Assembly: GCA_900596015.1 (NCBI GenBank) | Contig: UVIF01000001.1 | Coordinates: forward strand, 390,513-454,512 | Reading direction: 5' to 3' | Origin: Pseudomonas viridiflava | Lineage (GTDB): Bacteria; Pseudomonadota; Gammaproteobacteria; Pseudomonadales; Pseudomonadaceae | DNA: 64,000 bases | Shown: positions 27,417-36,385 of the stretch, in pieces | How the letters are laid out: each line of letters opens with the position of its first letter | Numbering within the stretch: position 1 is the first letter of the stretch | The notes under the pieces: generated by a model | What the model was told of the DNA's origin: nothing | Database searches by the model: none | Seen by the model: the letters and a program-made list of their open reading frames with translations, nothing else | Made by a program: the position numbers and the translations under genes

Positions 27417-28907
27417 CACGCCGTCGGCATCGGCCTCGGCGCCGCTGTCCTGGTGGGCCTCGGTCATGGCGCGCTCGAGCAGGTCGGGCGGCAGGCTCTT
27501 GCTGGCACGGGCGCCCAGCAGCTTGAGCTGTTCGCTGCGGCTGACCAGGTTGCCACGTCCTTCGGTGAGCTTGTTGCGCGCCGCGCCGTAGGCCTTGTCC
27601 AACTGCTGCAGGCGGTTGCCGACTTCGTCGAGGTCCTGGATGAACAGCACGAACTTGTCATACAGCCACCCGGCGCGCTCGGCGATCTCGCGCGCGTTCT
27701 GGCTTTGCCGTTCCTGCTTCCACAGGCTGTCGATGACGCGCAGGGTGGCCAGCAGGGTGGTCGGGCTGACGATGACGATCTGCCGGTCGAAGGCCTCCTG
27801 GAACAGGTTGGGCTCGGCCTGCAACGCCGCCGAGAATGCCGCCTCGATGGGCACGAAGAGCAGGACGAAATCCAGGCTGTGCAAGCCATCAAGGCGACTG
27901 TAATCCTTGCCGGAAAGGCCCTTGACGTGATTGCGCAGCGACAGCACGTGCTGCTTCAGAGCCGCCTGGGCGATGGCGCCGTCTTCGGCGGCGATGTATT
28001 GCTGATAGGCAGTGAGGCTGACCTTGGAATCGACCACCACTTGCTTGTCGCCGGGTAGCATGATCAGCACGTCGGGCTGGAAGCGCTCGCCATCCGGCCC
28101 CTTGAGGCTGACCTGGGTCTGGTACTCGCGGCCCTTTTCCAGGCCGGCATGCTCCAGCACCCGCTCCAGAATCAGCTCGCCCCAGTTGCCCTGGGTTTTC
28201 TGGCCCTTGAGGGCCTGGGTCAGGTTGGTGGCTTCGGTGCTCAGGCGCTGGTTGAGCTGTTGCAGGCGCTCCAGTTCCTTGCCCAGGGAGAAGCGCTCGC
28301 GGGCCTCGTTCTGGTAGCTCTCTTCAACGCGCTTTTCGAACGACTGGATACGCTCCTTGAGCGGGTCAAGCAGTTGCCCCAGGCGTTGCTGGCTGTTTTC
28401 GGCGAACCGTTGCTCGCGCTCGTCGAAGATCTTGCCCGCCAGTTCGGCGAACTGCGCGCGCAGTTCGTCCCGCGAACCCTGCAGGTCGTTCAGGCGTTGC
28501 TGGTGGCTGTCCTGCTGTTCGCGCAATTCGGCTGATAGCCCGGCGCACTGGGCATCGAGGCGACGCAACTCGGTTTCCCGGGTGCTGCGCTCGATGCTCC
28601 AGGCGTGGGCGGCATCGCGGGCATTGTCGCGTTCGTTCTGCAGCAGTTCGACCTCGCGGCGCAGGCCGGCCAGTTCGGCTTGCTTGGCCGAGTTGGCCTG
28701 GCTGAGGTCGCTGACCTCGTCGCGGCAGGCATCGAGTTGCGCGCTCAGGCCGTCCTGAGCCAATTGGGCGTTACTCAGGCGCTCGTCGAGCAAAGCGACC
28801 TGGGCCAGGGCGGCGTTGCTTTTGCGCTGCAGCTGCCAGGCCAGCGCCAGGCAGGGCAAGGCGGCCGCCAGCAGGCCAATCAACAGGCTGGTCACGTCCA
28901 GGGCCAT
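27387..28907 (-). CDS. rmuC: DNA recombination protein RmuC
   Basis: 506 residues. An N-terminal membrane anchor (MALDVTSLLIGLLAAALPCL) is followed by a long coiled coil (about 30-210) and the RmuC nuclease-like core (GNWGELILERVLEHAGLEKG; DKQVVVDSKVSLTAYQQY; FVLLFVPIEAAFSAAL). RmuC limits inversions at short inverted repeats. Its 3' end overlaps that of the convergent MxtR-like kinase gene by 30 bases, with no room for a shared terminator. Confidence 0.95.
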   Translation of the reverse strand: MALDVTSLLIGLLAAALPCLALAWQLQRKSNAALAQVALLDERLSNAQLAQDGLSAQLDACRDEVSDLSQANSAKQAELAGLRREVELLQNERDNARDAAHAWSIERSTRETELRRLDAQCAGLSAELREQQDSHQQRLNDLQGSRDELRAQFAELAGKIFDEREQRFAENSQQRLGQLLDPLKERIQSFEKRVEESYQNEARERFSLGKELERLQQLNQRLSTEATNLTQALKGQKTQGNWGELILERVLEHAGLEKGREYQTQVSLKGPDGERFQPDVLIMLPGDKQVVVDSKVSLTAYQQYIAAEDGAIAQAALKQHVLSLRNHVKGLSGKDYSRLDGLHSLDFVLLFVPIEAAFSAALQAEPNLFQEAFDRQIVIVSPTTLLATLRVIDSLWKQERQSQNAREIAERAGWLYDKFVLFIQDLDEVGNRLQQLDKAYGAARNKLTEGRGNLVSRSEQLKLLGARASKSLPPDLLERAMTEAHQDSGAEADADGVSVPAQVPVE

Positions 28908-28975
28908 GGTGTGCTCTCATGCGGATTCGATGAGCGGCAGTCTGAGGCCATCGGCCGCCAGGGGCAAACCGCCTG

Positions 28976-29269
28976 TCAGCCGCGGCGCAGATCGCTCAAG
29001 GCGGTCTGGGCGCCTGCATCGCCGGCACGGGCAGCCTGACGCAGGAGTTCCTGACCGATGCGCTGGTCGCGGGCGTTGCCGCAATCGCGGCACATCAACT
29101 GGCCAAGTCGGCTCTGCGCGACCACTACGCCTTCGCGCGCGGGTTGCTTGAGCATGCGTCCGGCCAGGTGCTTGACGTTGACCTTGTGGCCCAGGCGAGG
29201 GCTGTCGAGCAGCCAGAGGGCAACCTTGAGGGTGAAACGCTTGGGTGCGGCGGGTGCGGAACTTTTCAT
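28976..29269 (-). CDS. Small Sel1-like repeat protein
   Basis: 97 residues. The sequence LGQLMCRDCGNARDQRIGQELLRQAARAGDAGAQTALSDLRR is Sel1/TPR-like, preceded by a basic N-terminus and a CRDC cysteine pair. Function unknown; probably cytoplasmic. It lies upstream of and in the same direction as rmuC, 68 bases apart. Confidence 0.72.
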   Translation of the reverse strand: MKSSAPAAPKRFTLKVALWLLDSPRLGHKVNVKHLAGRMLKQPAREGVVVAQSRLGQLMCRDCGNARDQRIGQELLRQAARAGDAGAQTALSDLRRG

Positions 29270-29361
29270 GACAAAACTTTGGGCAGATCGGAAAAGCGCG
29301 CCACTCTACTCTTTTTTCCCGGCGAATGCGCGGGGCCAGTGACCAGCGCCACACCCACCCC

Positions 29362-29519
29362 TCCAGTGGGAGGGTCCGTAGCCGCGAAGGGCGCAACGCG
29401 TTGGGTCAAGGGCACTGCGGTGGTCCCTTCGCGGCCACGGACCGCTCCTACGGGAGATGGCGCCCGATCCTCATGGCAGCGCATGACCACTGTAGGAGCG
29501 GTCCGTGGCCGCGAAGGGG
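29362..29519. repeat. Three REP elements at the left border of the catabolic region
   Basis: Forward-type at 29366-29391 and 29491-29519, reverse-type at 29425-29454. They fill most of the 263-base gap between the Sel1-like gene and the hydratase gene. No promoter for the leftward small protein is obvious among them. Confidence 0.85.
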
Positions 29520-29532
29520 CCGGCGCAGGCGG

Positions 29533-30279
29533 TCAGGTGGCGAGGGTTACGCTGCCGATGCCGGGGAAGTCGACTTCGATGCTGGCGCCTGGGGGCGCCC
29601 AGTGGATGCCGGTCCAGCTTCCGGTGGCGATCAGATCGCCCGCGCGCAGGGGGTTGCCCAGTGCGACAGCGTGTCGCGCCAGCCATGGCAGGGAGTTCAA
29701 CGGTTCGCGGAACGGGTGGCTACCCAGGCCACGCACCACTTGTTCGCCGTCGATGCGCAGCGTTGCGGCCTGGCCCGACCAGTCGGGGATGGACGCCAAA
29801 GCCACCGGCATGCCCACAATCAGCCCCCGGTTCAGTTGCTGGTCCGCCAGTCGCAGCAAGGCATCGGCCTGGGCGCCGTTCTCCCAGCGCGTGTCGCACA
29901 ACTCGATGCCAGGCATCCACGCGTCGATGGCTGCATACGCCCCAGCCAGGTCGGTGTGTTCATCCAGATCCCTGGACAGCCGCACGAACAGTTCGCCCTC
30001 GATACCGAACCCGTGGCAGTGGCCCGGTGGCACCTGCCAACCGGACGCCTGCACCGCGCTGGCCGGCACGCCGGCGGCGCTGATGAAACCTGCGGGCGCA
30101 CCGCCCAGCTTCCACGCCCGTGCGGGCGCATGGGCGAACCAGCCCATTGCCTCGGCCACCCGCTGCTGCACCTCATACGCCTGCGCTTGGGTGTCCAGGT
30201 GCACACCGTCGACCGGCTGCCGCCGCTGCTCGCGCCAGGCGCGGATCAGCCGCTCGGCCACCTGCTCGACCGCGCTCAT
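29533..30279 (-). CDS. 2-keto-4-pentenoate hydratase/FAH superfamily protein
   Basis: 248 residues, close to MhpD/XylJ-like hydratases (about 260). The metal site is suggested by the acidic pair in GIEGELFVRL and a Glu/Asp in GIELCDTRWEN; the C-terminal block LRAGDLIATGSWTGIHW is conserved in the family. Such enzymes hydrate 2-oxo-4-enoates or act on related 2-oxo acids. Last gene of the nine-gene leftward operon; its ATG overlaps the dihydropyrimidinase stop. It would act late, on a ring-opened acid, by inference. Confidence 0.85.
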   Translation of the reverse strand: MSAVEQVAERLIRAWREQRRQPVDGVHLDTQAQAYEVQQRVAEAMGWFAHAPARAWKLGGAPAGFISAAGVPASAVQASGWQVPPGHCHGFGIEGELFVRLSRDLDEHTDLAGAYAAIDAWMPGIELCDTRWENGAQADALLRLADQQLNRGLIVGMPVALASIPDWSGQAATLRIDGEQVVRGLGSHPFREPLNSLPWLARHAVALGNPLRAGDLIATGSWTGIHWAPPGASIEVDFPGIGSVTLAT

Positions 30280-31712
30280 ACCGGCAACTCGGTCTTGCGC
30301 CGACGCACCTGCGCCGGTGCCGGACGCTCGCAGGGCAAGAACTGGCCCCGCCCCGCTTCGCCCCGAGGCTCACCGTCCCATACCACCTCGCCGCGCGACA
30401 GCGTGATGGCCGGCCAGGCGCTCAATTGCATGCCGGCGTAAGGGGTGTAGTCAACGTTGTGGTGCAGCATTTCGTTGCTGATCGACACCGGCTGCCCTTC
30501 GTCCCAGATCACCAGATCGGCATCGGCGCCGATGGCGATACTGCCCTTGCGCGGGTACAGCCCGTACATCTTTGCAGCGTTGGTCGACGTCAGTGCGACG
30601 AAGCTTTGCGCCGTGATGCGCCCGGTGCGCACGCCTTCGGACCACAACAGCGCCATGCGGGTTTCGACACCGGGAATGCCGTTGGCGATCTGGTCGAACG
30701 ACACGTCTTCGCCGTGGGCCTTCTTGCCATCGGGGCCGTCGTAACGAAACGGCGCGTGGTCGGACGAGAAGATCTCGAACGAACCGTTTTCCAGCCCGTC
30801 CCAGATCACCTGCTGGTTTGCGGCGTCCCGAGGTGGTGGGCTGCAGATGCATTTGGCGCCTTCGAAGCTGTCGTCGCAGCCCAGCGAGTCGGCGGTCAGA
30901 AACAGGTATTGCGGGCAGGTTTCGGCATACACCTTCAAGCCGTGGTTCTGCGCCCAGCGAATCTGCTCGACGGCCTCGCGACCCGATACGTGGACGATGA
31001 GGATGGGCACATCCACCAGTTCGGCCAAGGCAATGGCGCGGTGCGTGGCCTCGCGTTCCACCAGCATCGGTCGCGAGCTGGCGTGGTAGCGCGGCGCGCT
31101 GAGCCCGGCCGCCAGCAGCCGCTCGGTGAGCCAGGCGATGCAATCGCTGTTCTCGGCATGCAGCATGACCATGGCCCCTTCGCGGCGGGCCACGGACAGG
31201 GTTTCGAGAATCTCTCGATCGCCCAGTTTCAGCGCGTCGTAGGTCATGTAGATCTTGAACGAGGTATAGCCCTCGGCAATCAGTGCCGGCAATTCTTCAC
31301 GCAAGACCTGCGGGGTCGGGTCGGTGACGATCAGGTGGAACGCGTAGTCGATGACCGGCTTGTTGCCTGCCCGGCGATGGTAGTCATCCACTGCTGCACG
31401 CAGGGTTTCACCCTTCTGCTGACAGGCGAAAGGAATCACTGTGGTGGTCCCGCCGCAGGCCGCCGACACCGTGCCACTGAAAAAATCATCGGCCATCACC
31501 GAGCCGTCGCCGGTGGGCTGGTCCAGGTGCACATGGCTGTCGATGCCGCCAGGGGTCACGTGCCGGCCGGCCGCGTCGATTTCCGCAAGGCCTGGGGGCA
31601 GCTCCAGGGCCAGGGCGACGATGCGCCCGTCGCGAATGCCGATGTCACTGGTGAAGGTGTCTGCGGCAGTGACTACGCGAGCGTTGCGAATAACCGTATC
31701 GAAAGGTTGCAT
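30276..31712 (-). CDS. Dihydropyrimidinase/D-hydantoinase family cyclic amidohydrolase
   Basis: 478 residues from the ATG at 31712 (AGAGG upstream). Binuclear zinc ligands are all present: H60 and H62 (DSHVHLDQ), the carboxylated lysine K153 (FKIYMTYDAL), H185 (MLHAENSD), H241 (IVHVSGRE) and D318 (SSDHAPF). The family opens dihydropyrimidines, hydantoins and other cyclic imides to N-carbamoyl acids. It starts 2 bases after the previous stop in the operon. No beta-ureidopropionase or Pyd gene is nearby, so this is probably not the housekeeping pyrimidine pathway. Confidence 0.92.
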   Translation of the reverse strand: MQPFDTVIRNARVVTAADTFTSDIGIRDGRIVALALELPPGLAEIDAAGRHVTPGGIDSHVHLDQPTGDGSVMADDFFSGTVSAACGGTTTVIPFACQQKGETLRAAVDDYHRRAGNKPVIDYAFHLIVTDPTPQVLREELPALIAEGYTSFKIYMTYDALKLGDREILETLSVARREGAMVMLHAENSDCIAWLTERLLAAGLSAPRYHASSRPMLVEREATHRAIALAELVDVPILIVHVSGREAVEQIRWAQNHGLKVYAETCPQYLFLTADSLGCDDSFEGAKCICSPPPRDAANQQVIWDGLENGSFEIFSSDHAPFRYDGPDGKKAHGEDVSFDQIANGIPGVETRMALLWSEGVRTGRITAQSFVALTSTNAAKMYGLYPRKGSIAIGADADLVIWDEGQPVSISNEMLHHNVDYTPYAGMQLSAWPAITLSRGEVVWDGEPRGEAGRGQFLPCERPAPAQVRRRKTELPV

Positions 31713-31713
31713 A

Positions 31714-32442
31714 TCAAGCCTCTTCAAGCAGTAGCCGGCCCCAGCCGGTCAAGCGACGTGTGTCCACGCCGGTCATGTTCAACATGTCCCAGAGCACCGT
31801 CGTCACCGTGTCGAACACCGGTACCCCGTGCTGGCGCTCCCAGGGTTCGGCACGGTGGGCGGCGTGCAGGTTGGTGCAGAAGGTGGTGATGGCCTCGGCA
31901 CCGGCCGCGACCACCTCGGCCACCTGACGATCCAGGGTGGCTTCGTCCACTTCGGCAAAGGAGAAATTGTCCTGCAGCGACAGGTGGCTTTCGGCGCTGG
32001 CATCGATGCCCAGCGCGGCATAGTTGGCAACGATCTTCGCCTGTACCTCCGCCAGATACGGCGAGACCAGGCCCAGGCGGCGAATGCCGAAGCGCTGCAG
32101 CGCCTTGTTCAGTGCCAGCACCGAGGTCGTCGCCGGTATCGCCGTGGCCTCGGTAATGGCCTGGCATAGCGCAACGTCGGTCTCGAAACCCAGCCATCCG
32201 GCAGAGGTGCCGCTCCAGCCGATTACATCGACATGGGCATCGGCCAGCAAGCGCGCCGCGTCCAGAATCCGCTCGCGCTGGAACTGGCCCAGCGCGTCGG
32301 CGCTGAGGGCGATCTGAGTGACACTGAAGCGTGAGAAATGCACGCTGACTTCCGGCAGGCCGGCTATCAACGCCTGGGTCAGTGGCTCCAGTGCGGTGTT
32401 CGAGGAAGGCGTAAGCACGCCCAGGCGAATACGGCGGGTCAT
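31714..32442 (-). CDS. Asp/Glu racemase superfamily protein, arylmalonate decarboxylase/maleate isomerase-like
   Basis: 242 residues from the ATG at 32442 (GGAGG 6 bases upstream). The N-terminal LGVLTPSSNTALEP is the hallmark of the AMDase/maleate isomerase branch. At the first catalytic position Gly replaces Cys (VIGWSGTSAGW, G78), while the second Cys is kept (ITTFCTNLH, C189); this Gly/Cys pattern is that of arylmalonate decarboxylase, not of a two-Cys racemase. A cofactor-free decarboxylation or isomerisation is inferred. Its stop and the next start are separated by one base. Confidence 0.82.
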   Translation of the reverse strand: MTRRIRLGVLTPSSNTALEPLTQALIAGLPEVSVHFSRFSVTQIALSADALGQFQRERILDAARLLADAHVDVIGWSGTSAGWLGFETDVALCQAITEATAIPATTSVLALNKALQRFGIRRLGLVSPYLAEVQAKIVANYAALGIDASAESHLSLQDNFSFAEVDEATLDRQVAEVVAAGAEAITTFCTNLHAAHRAEPWERQHGVPVFDTVTTVLWDMLNMTGVDTRRLTGWGRLLLEEA

Positions 32443-33821
32443 GCTGGACCTCCAGTGATCGCGTGCGAGGAAGGATAGGCGCGCAAAGGCTTTTCGCAAC
32501 GTTGCCACAGGTCGCGGCACACGGTGTCGGCTGCGGCACGTACACAGGCTTCGTCGACCTGGGTCGAGCGGCCTTGGTCGATCACCACCCGACCGTCGAC
32601 GATCACCGTTTCGACGTCGGCCCCGGTGGCGTTGTGCACCAAACTGCCCAGCGCATCGATGCAGGGAGTGAGGTGGAGTTGTCGATAGTCGAGGATGGCC
32701 AGGTCAGCCAACTGGCCGACCGCCAATCGACCCAGGTGTTCGCCCCAACCCAGCGCCGCGGCGCCGTTGACGGTGGCCATGCGCAGCACGTCGCGTGGTT
32801 GCCAATCGTCGGCCACCCGCCCGGCACTCAATCGCCCTACCGCCAGCGCCCAGCGCATGACCTCGATCATGTCGCCGTGCATGGTGTCGGTAGCCAGGCA
32901 CAGGCGCGCGCCGGCCTGCAGCAGGCGACGCGTCGGCGCCACCCGTCCGGACATGGCGTTGCCGACCGGGATGTGCACGACATGAGCACCCGAGGCGCCG
33001 ATGCGGGCGATGTCCTCGTCATCCACGTGAATGCAGTGACCGGCCAGCAGGCGCGAATCGAGCATGCCCAGCTCATCGAGCAGTTGCACCGGCGAGCGGC
33101 CGTGGGTAGCGCGCACCCAATCCAGTTCGTCCTGGCTCTGCGCCAGGTGCGTGCTGATCTGCAGACCATGCCGGCGGGCCAAGGCATCGATCTGGCGCAG
33201 GAAGTCCAGCGAGCAGGTATCGGGCGCGTGAGCGGTCAGGTGGGCCTGGATACGTCCGTCGGCTTGCCCTGCCCAGCGTTCGACGAAGGCCTCGGCGTGG
33301 TCCAGCTGGGCCAGGCCACGCTTCAGGTCGAAGCGCCGCGTGCCTTGCAGCACCGAGGCGAAATCGACATCGGCCAGACGTTGGCTGGCGAACAGGCGCA
33401 CACCTGTTTCGGCCATGCCTGCCACTGTGTGCTCGGCATGCACGAAGCTGTCCACAAGCGTCGTGCAACCCGCCCGCAGCGCTTCCAGTGCACCGAGGCG
33501 GGACAACGCCAGTGCTTCTTCCGGGCTGAGCCATGAAGCCTGTGGCAGGCCGGGGGTGTAGGACGGCGCGAAGCCGCAGTCCGGCGCCACTCCACGGACG
33601 AAATTCAGGCCGGCATGGTAATGGGTATTGACGAAGCCGGGCACCACCACCCGGCCCGGCAGGTGCAGATGCCGCACGGCTTTGGGCGCAGCCTGGTCGG
33701 CTGGCCCGACGTGGGCGATGCGTTGGCCACGGATGCCCAGGCTCGCGGACTGCGCACGGCCGTCGACCGGGTCCAGCAGCACCGCGCCGGTAATCAGTAG
33801 ATCCAGTGGATTGTCGATCAT
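32439..33821 (-). CDS. Amidohydrolase, ATZ/TRZ (chlorohydrolase-deaminase) type
   Basis: 460 residues from the ATG at 33821, which overlaps the SDR stop. Mononuclear metal motifs: HYHAGLNFVRG (H67, H69), a His in ISTHLAQSQDE, a His in GHCIHVDDEDI and an Asp in CLATDTMHGDMIEV. The family includes S-adenosylhomocysteine, guanine and triazine deaminases and N-isopropylammelide-type enzymes. It would hydrolyse C-N bonds of a cyclic amidine or aminated ring. Central gene of the operon; its stop overlaps the decarboxylase-like gene start. Confidence 0.87.
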   Translation of the reverse strand: MIDNPLDLLITGAVLLDPVDGRAQSASLGIRGQRIAHVGPADQAAPKAVRHLHLPGRVVVPGFVNTHYHAGLNFVRGVAPDCGFAPSYTPGLPQASWLSPEEALALSRLGALEALRAGCTTLVDSFVHAEHTVAGMAETGVRLFASQRLADVDFASVLQGTRRFDLKRGLAQLDHAEAFVERWAGQADGRIQAHLTAHAPDTCSLDFLRQIDALARRHGLQISTHLAQSQDELDWVRATHGRSPVQLLDELGMLDSRLLAGHCIHVDDEDIARIGASGAHVVHIPVGNAMSGRVAPTRRLLQAGARLCLATDTMHGDMIEVMRWALAVGRLSAGRVADDWQPRDVLRMATVNGAAALGWGEHLGRLAVGQLADLAILDYRQLHLTPCIDALGSLVHNATGADVETVIVDGRVVIDQGRSTQVDEACVRAAADTVCRDLWQRCEKPLRAYPSSHAITGGPA

Positions 33822-34615
33822 GCGGCCATCCACCCGCCGTCCACCATCAACGTGGTGCCAGTGATGAAGCTGGCCTCGGCGCTGGCCAGAAACAGCACGG
33901 CCTTGGCGACATCGTCGGGATGGCCCAACCGCGGCCAGGGGGTACGCTGCGTGGCCCGCGCCATCACCGCCGGGTCTACCGCCCGGCCACCGGCGCCGGT
34001 CTGGATCTTGCCGGGCGCCACCGCGTTGCAGACGATGCGCTGCTCGGCATAGTCGCCCGCAACCTGCCGGGTGAGGTAATCCACAGCCGCTTTGCTCACG
34101 CCATAGGCCAAGTCGTGGGGCGCGGCAATCATGCCGTGTTGCGAGGACAGGTTGACGATGCGTCCGCGGGTTTCACCGACTATCGCCTGGCCGACCATTT
34201 GCCGCACGGCAGCCCGGCAACAGCGGTAGACACCCCCGAGATTGACGTCCAGGACACGCTGCCAGTCGGCCTCGTCAAGCTCGAGCAAGGGCCGCGCGTG
34301 ACGGATGCAGGCGTTATTGACCAGCACATCGAGGCGCCCGAAGCGCGCTACCGTGGTCTCGACCAAGGCCTCGACCTGAGCGCTGTCGGCAACGTCGGTC
34401 TGCACGAACAGGGCCTGATGGCCAGCGGCGCGAATCAGGTCGGCGGTTGGCTCGCCGCCCTCGATGACAGCCGTGGTGACATCGGCGATGACCACGCAGG
34501 CACCGTGGCTTGCCAGGTGCCAGGCAATGGCGCGGCCGATGCCGGATGCCGCACCGGTGACGATGCATACCTGGCCCGCCATGCTCGACGAGTTCGCCAA
34601 AGGGGTGGAAGTCAT
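33818..34615 (-). CDS. Short-chain dehydrogenase/reductase
   Basis: 265 residues, classical SDR. Cofactor motif TGAASGIG near residue 20, NNAC in place of NNAG, catalytic Ser in VNLSSQHG and YxxxK in YGVSK. The basic residue after the second strand is absent (IADVT), favouring NAD+ over NADP+. C-terminal ASFITGTTLMVDGGW is typical of FabG-like SDRs. It overlaps both neighbouring genes by four bases, so it is embedded in the operon. Substrate unknown, presumably a hydroxy or oxo intermediate. Confidence 0.9.
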   Translation of the reverse strand: MTSTPLANSSSMAGQVCIVTGAASGIGRAIAWHLASHGACVVIADVTTAVIEGGEPTADLIRAAGHQALFVQTDVADSAQVEALVETTVARFGRLDVLVNNACIRHARPLLELDEADWQRVLDVNLGGVYRCCRAAVRQMVGQAIVGETRGRIVNLSSQHGMIAAPHDLAYGVSKAAVDYLTRQVAGDYAEQRIVCNAVAPGKIQTGAGGRAVDPAVMARATQRTPWPRLGHPDDVAKAVLFLASAEASFITGTTLMVDGGWMAA

Positions 34616-35619
34616 GGGTTCACTCTTGTCTGGGGGCCTGCCACCTGGGCAAGCCAGTGATGAAAATCGTGATCGGCAGCGTCGATGTCGAATCGCGGAG
34701 CGAAGCCGCAGTCTTCGCGCAGACGGTCGACCGCCATGCTCGCCCGGTCATAGTCGGCGTACAGCTCGATGTTCGGTGTTTCCCCCGGCGCCGCCAGACG
34801 CCAGCGGAAGTCCGGGAAACGGGTGGCCAGACGAGCGCACCATTGGCTGAGCGGCCATTGGAAACCAGCCGCCAGGTTATAGAGGGGATATCGCCACTGC
34901 GGCTGGTCCAGCAGGCAGCCGATGGCCTGCGCGGCGTCGCGGACATACAGCCAGTCGCGCAGGCTGTCGCGCGCCAGGATCGCCATGCCGCCACGGCGGG
35001 CCACTTGCAACAGTTGCAGGGGCGCGCTGAGGGTGTCGCGCACGCCGCTGTCGGCTTCCCAGGGCCCGAAGCAAGTGCCCAGGCGGCCGATGACCAAGGG
35101 CAACCCATGCAGTTGGGCAAGGCGCCGCGCCGCATCCTCGGCGCTGCGCTTGGATTGGCCGTAGAGGCCCTCGGGAGCCAAGGCGGAACGGGCTTCGTCG
35201 AGCAACGGCGCGTGACGCCCGGTGCTGCCGTAGACCGAGCCCGAGCTGATGTGCACCAGCCGCGACACACCGCACTCGGCGCTCGCGCCAATGGCCGCGA
35301 GTACCCCGCCCACGTTCACTTCGAAGATCGCCTGTGGCGCCAGAAGCTCGCGCTCGGCGTCGGCGGTGATGGCCGCCAGGGTCACCACCCGCTGGGGACG
35401 ATGGCGACCCATGAGCGTGCGCAGGTCGCTCGCATCCCGCACATCGCCCTGATGCTCGATGAAACGTCCCGGCAATTTGGCGAAAACCGCTCGCGCGGCG
35501 TCCGGAATCGGCCCCAGGTCGAAACCGATCACTTCTTCACCCGCCGTCAGCAGGTGCTCGCTCAAGGCCAGGCCGACGAAGCCACTGCTGCCGGTGATCA
35601 GCGTCTTCATCTCAGGCAT
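34612..35619 (-). CDS. NAD-dependent epimerase/dehydratase family protein
   Basis: 335 residues; extended SDR with TGSSGFVGLALSEHLL at the N-terminus and the active-site Ser-Tyr-Lys set (HISSGSVYGS; LYGQSKRSAED). Fold relatives are sugar-nucleotide epimerases and 3-beta-hydroxysteroid dehydrogenases; the substrate is unknown. The ATG at 35619 overlaps the ABC ATPase gene by eight bases; a second ATG at 35610 (MKTLITG) is an alternative. An unusual partner for an importer and hydrolases, so it may act on the imported compound. Confidence 0.84.
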   Translation of the reverse strand: MPEMKTLITGSSGFVGLALSEHLLTAGEEVIGFDLGPIPDAARAVFAKLPGRFIEHQGDVRDASDLRTLMGRHRPQRVVTLAAITADAERELLAPQAIFEVNVGGVLAAIGASAECGVSRLVHISSGSVYGSTGRHAPLLDEARSALAPEGLYGQSKRSAEDAARRLAQLHGLPLVIGRLGTCFGPWEADSGVRDTLSAPLQLLQVARRGGMAILARDSLRDWLYVRDAAQAIGCLLDQPQWRYPLYNLAAGFQWPLSQWCARLATRFPDFRWRLAAPGETPNIELYADYDRASMAVDRLREDCGFAPRFDIDAADHDFHHWLAQVAGPQTRVNP

Positions 35620-36382
35620 TTTCCCGCAGCGGTTCCGGGCGCAGCAGCGCCAGGATATGCCGCTTGTAGTCGTTGAAGGCCTTGCTGGTCGGGTCGCGCG
35701 GACGTTCCAGCTCGATCGGCAGCAACTCGCGGATGCGCCCTGGGCGGGCCGACATCACCGCCACATGGGTACCCAGTGCCAAGGACTCATCGATGCCGTG
35801 GGTGACGAATACGATCGTGCTCTGGCTCTCGCGCCAGATCCGGATCAGCTCGGCGTGCATGTCCATCTTGGTCTGTTCGTCCAACGCACCGAACGGCTCA
35901 TCCATGAGGATCACTTCAGGGTTCATGAGCAATGCGCGGGCGATGCCCACGCGCTGATTCATGCCACCGGAAAGTTCGCTGGGAAAGTGGTTCTCGAAGC
36001 CGGTCAGGCCCACCATTTCGATGAATTTCTGCGCTTTCTCACGACGTATGTCCTTGCCCACGCCGCGCATCTTCAGGTGAAAGGCGACGTTCTCCCAGAC
36101 CGGCAACCACGGCATCAGGTTGGCTTGCTGAAACACCACGCCACGATCGGCCCCCGGCGCGGTAATCGATTGCCCGCCCACGCTGACCGTGCCCTGGGTA
36201 GGGTGATCGAAGCCGGCGATCATGTTCAGCAGGGTCGACTTGCCGCAGCCGCTGGGGCCCAGCAGGCAGAGAAATTCGTTGCGCGCCACCGTCAGGCTGA
36301 CGTCGTCCAGGGCAACGATGCCGGTGGGTCGCTTGGGGTCGTCGAACACGCGCGAGACGCGGTCGATGGTGATCAGTGCCAT
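35612..36382 (-). CDS. ABC transporter ATP-binding protein, SsuB/TauB type
   Basis: 256 residues. Walker A GPSGCGKST, Q-loop FQQANLMPW, signature LSGGMNQRV, Walker B VILMDEPFGALDEQ and the switch His in VTHGIDE are all intact. The family energises uptake of nitrate, sulfonates, taurine or thiamine precursors. It lies 3 bases after the permease gene and with the two genes upstream forms a complete importer. Confidence 0.93.
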   Translation of the reverse strand: MALITIDRVSRVFDDPKRPTGIVALDDVSLTVARNEFLCLLGPSGCGKSTLLNMIAGFDHPTQGTVSVGGQSITAPGADRGVVFQQANLMPWLPVWENVAFHLKMRGVGKDIRREKAQKFIEMVGLTGFENHFPSELSGGMNQRVGIARALLMNPEVILMDEPFGALDEQTKMDMHAELIRIWRESQSTIVFVTHGIDESLALGTHVAVMSARPGRIRELLPIELERPRDPTSKAFNDYKRHILALLRPEPLRENA

Positions 36383-36385
36383 GCC

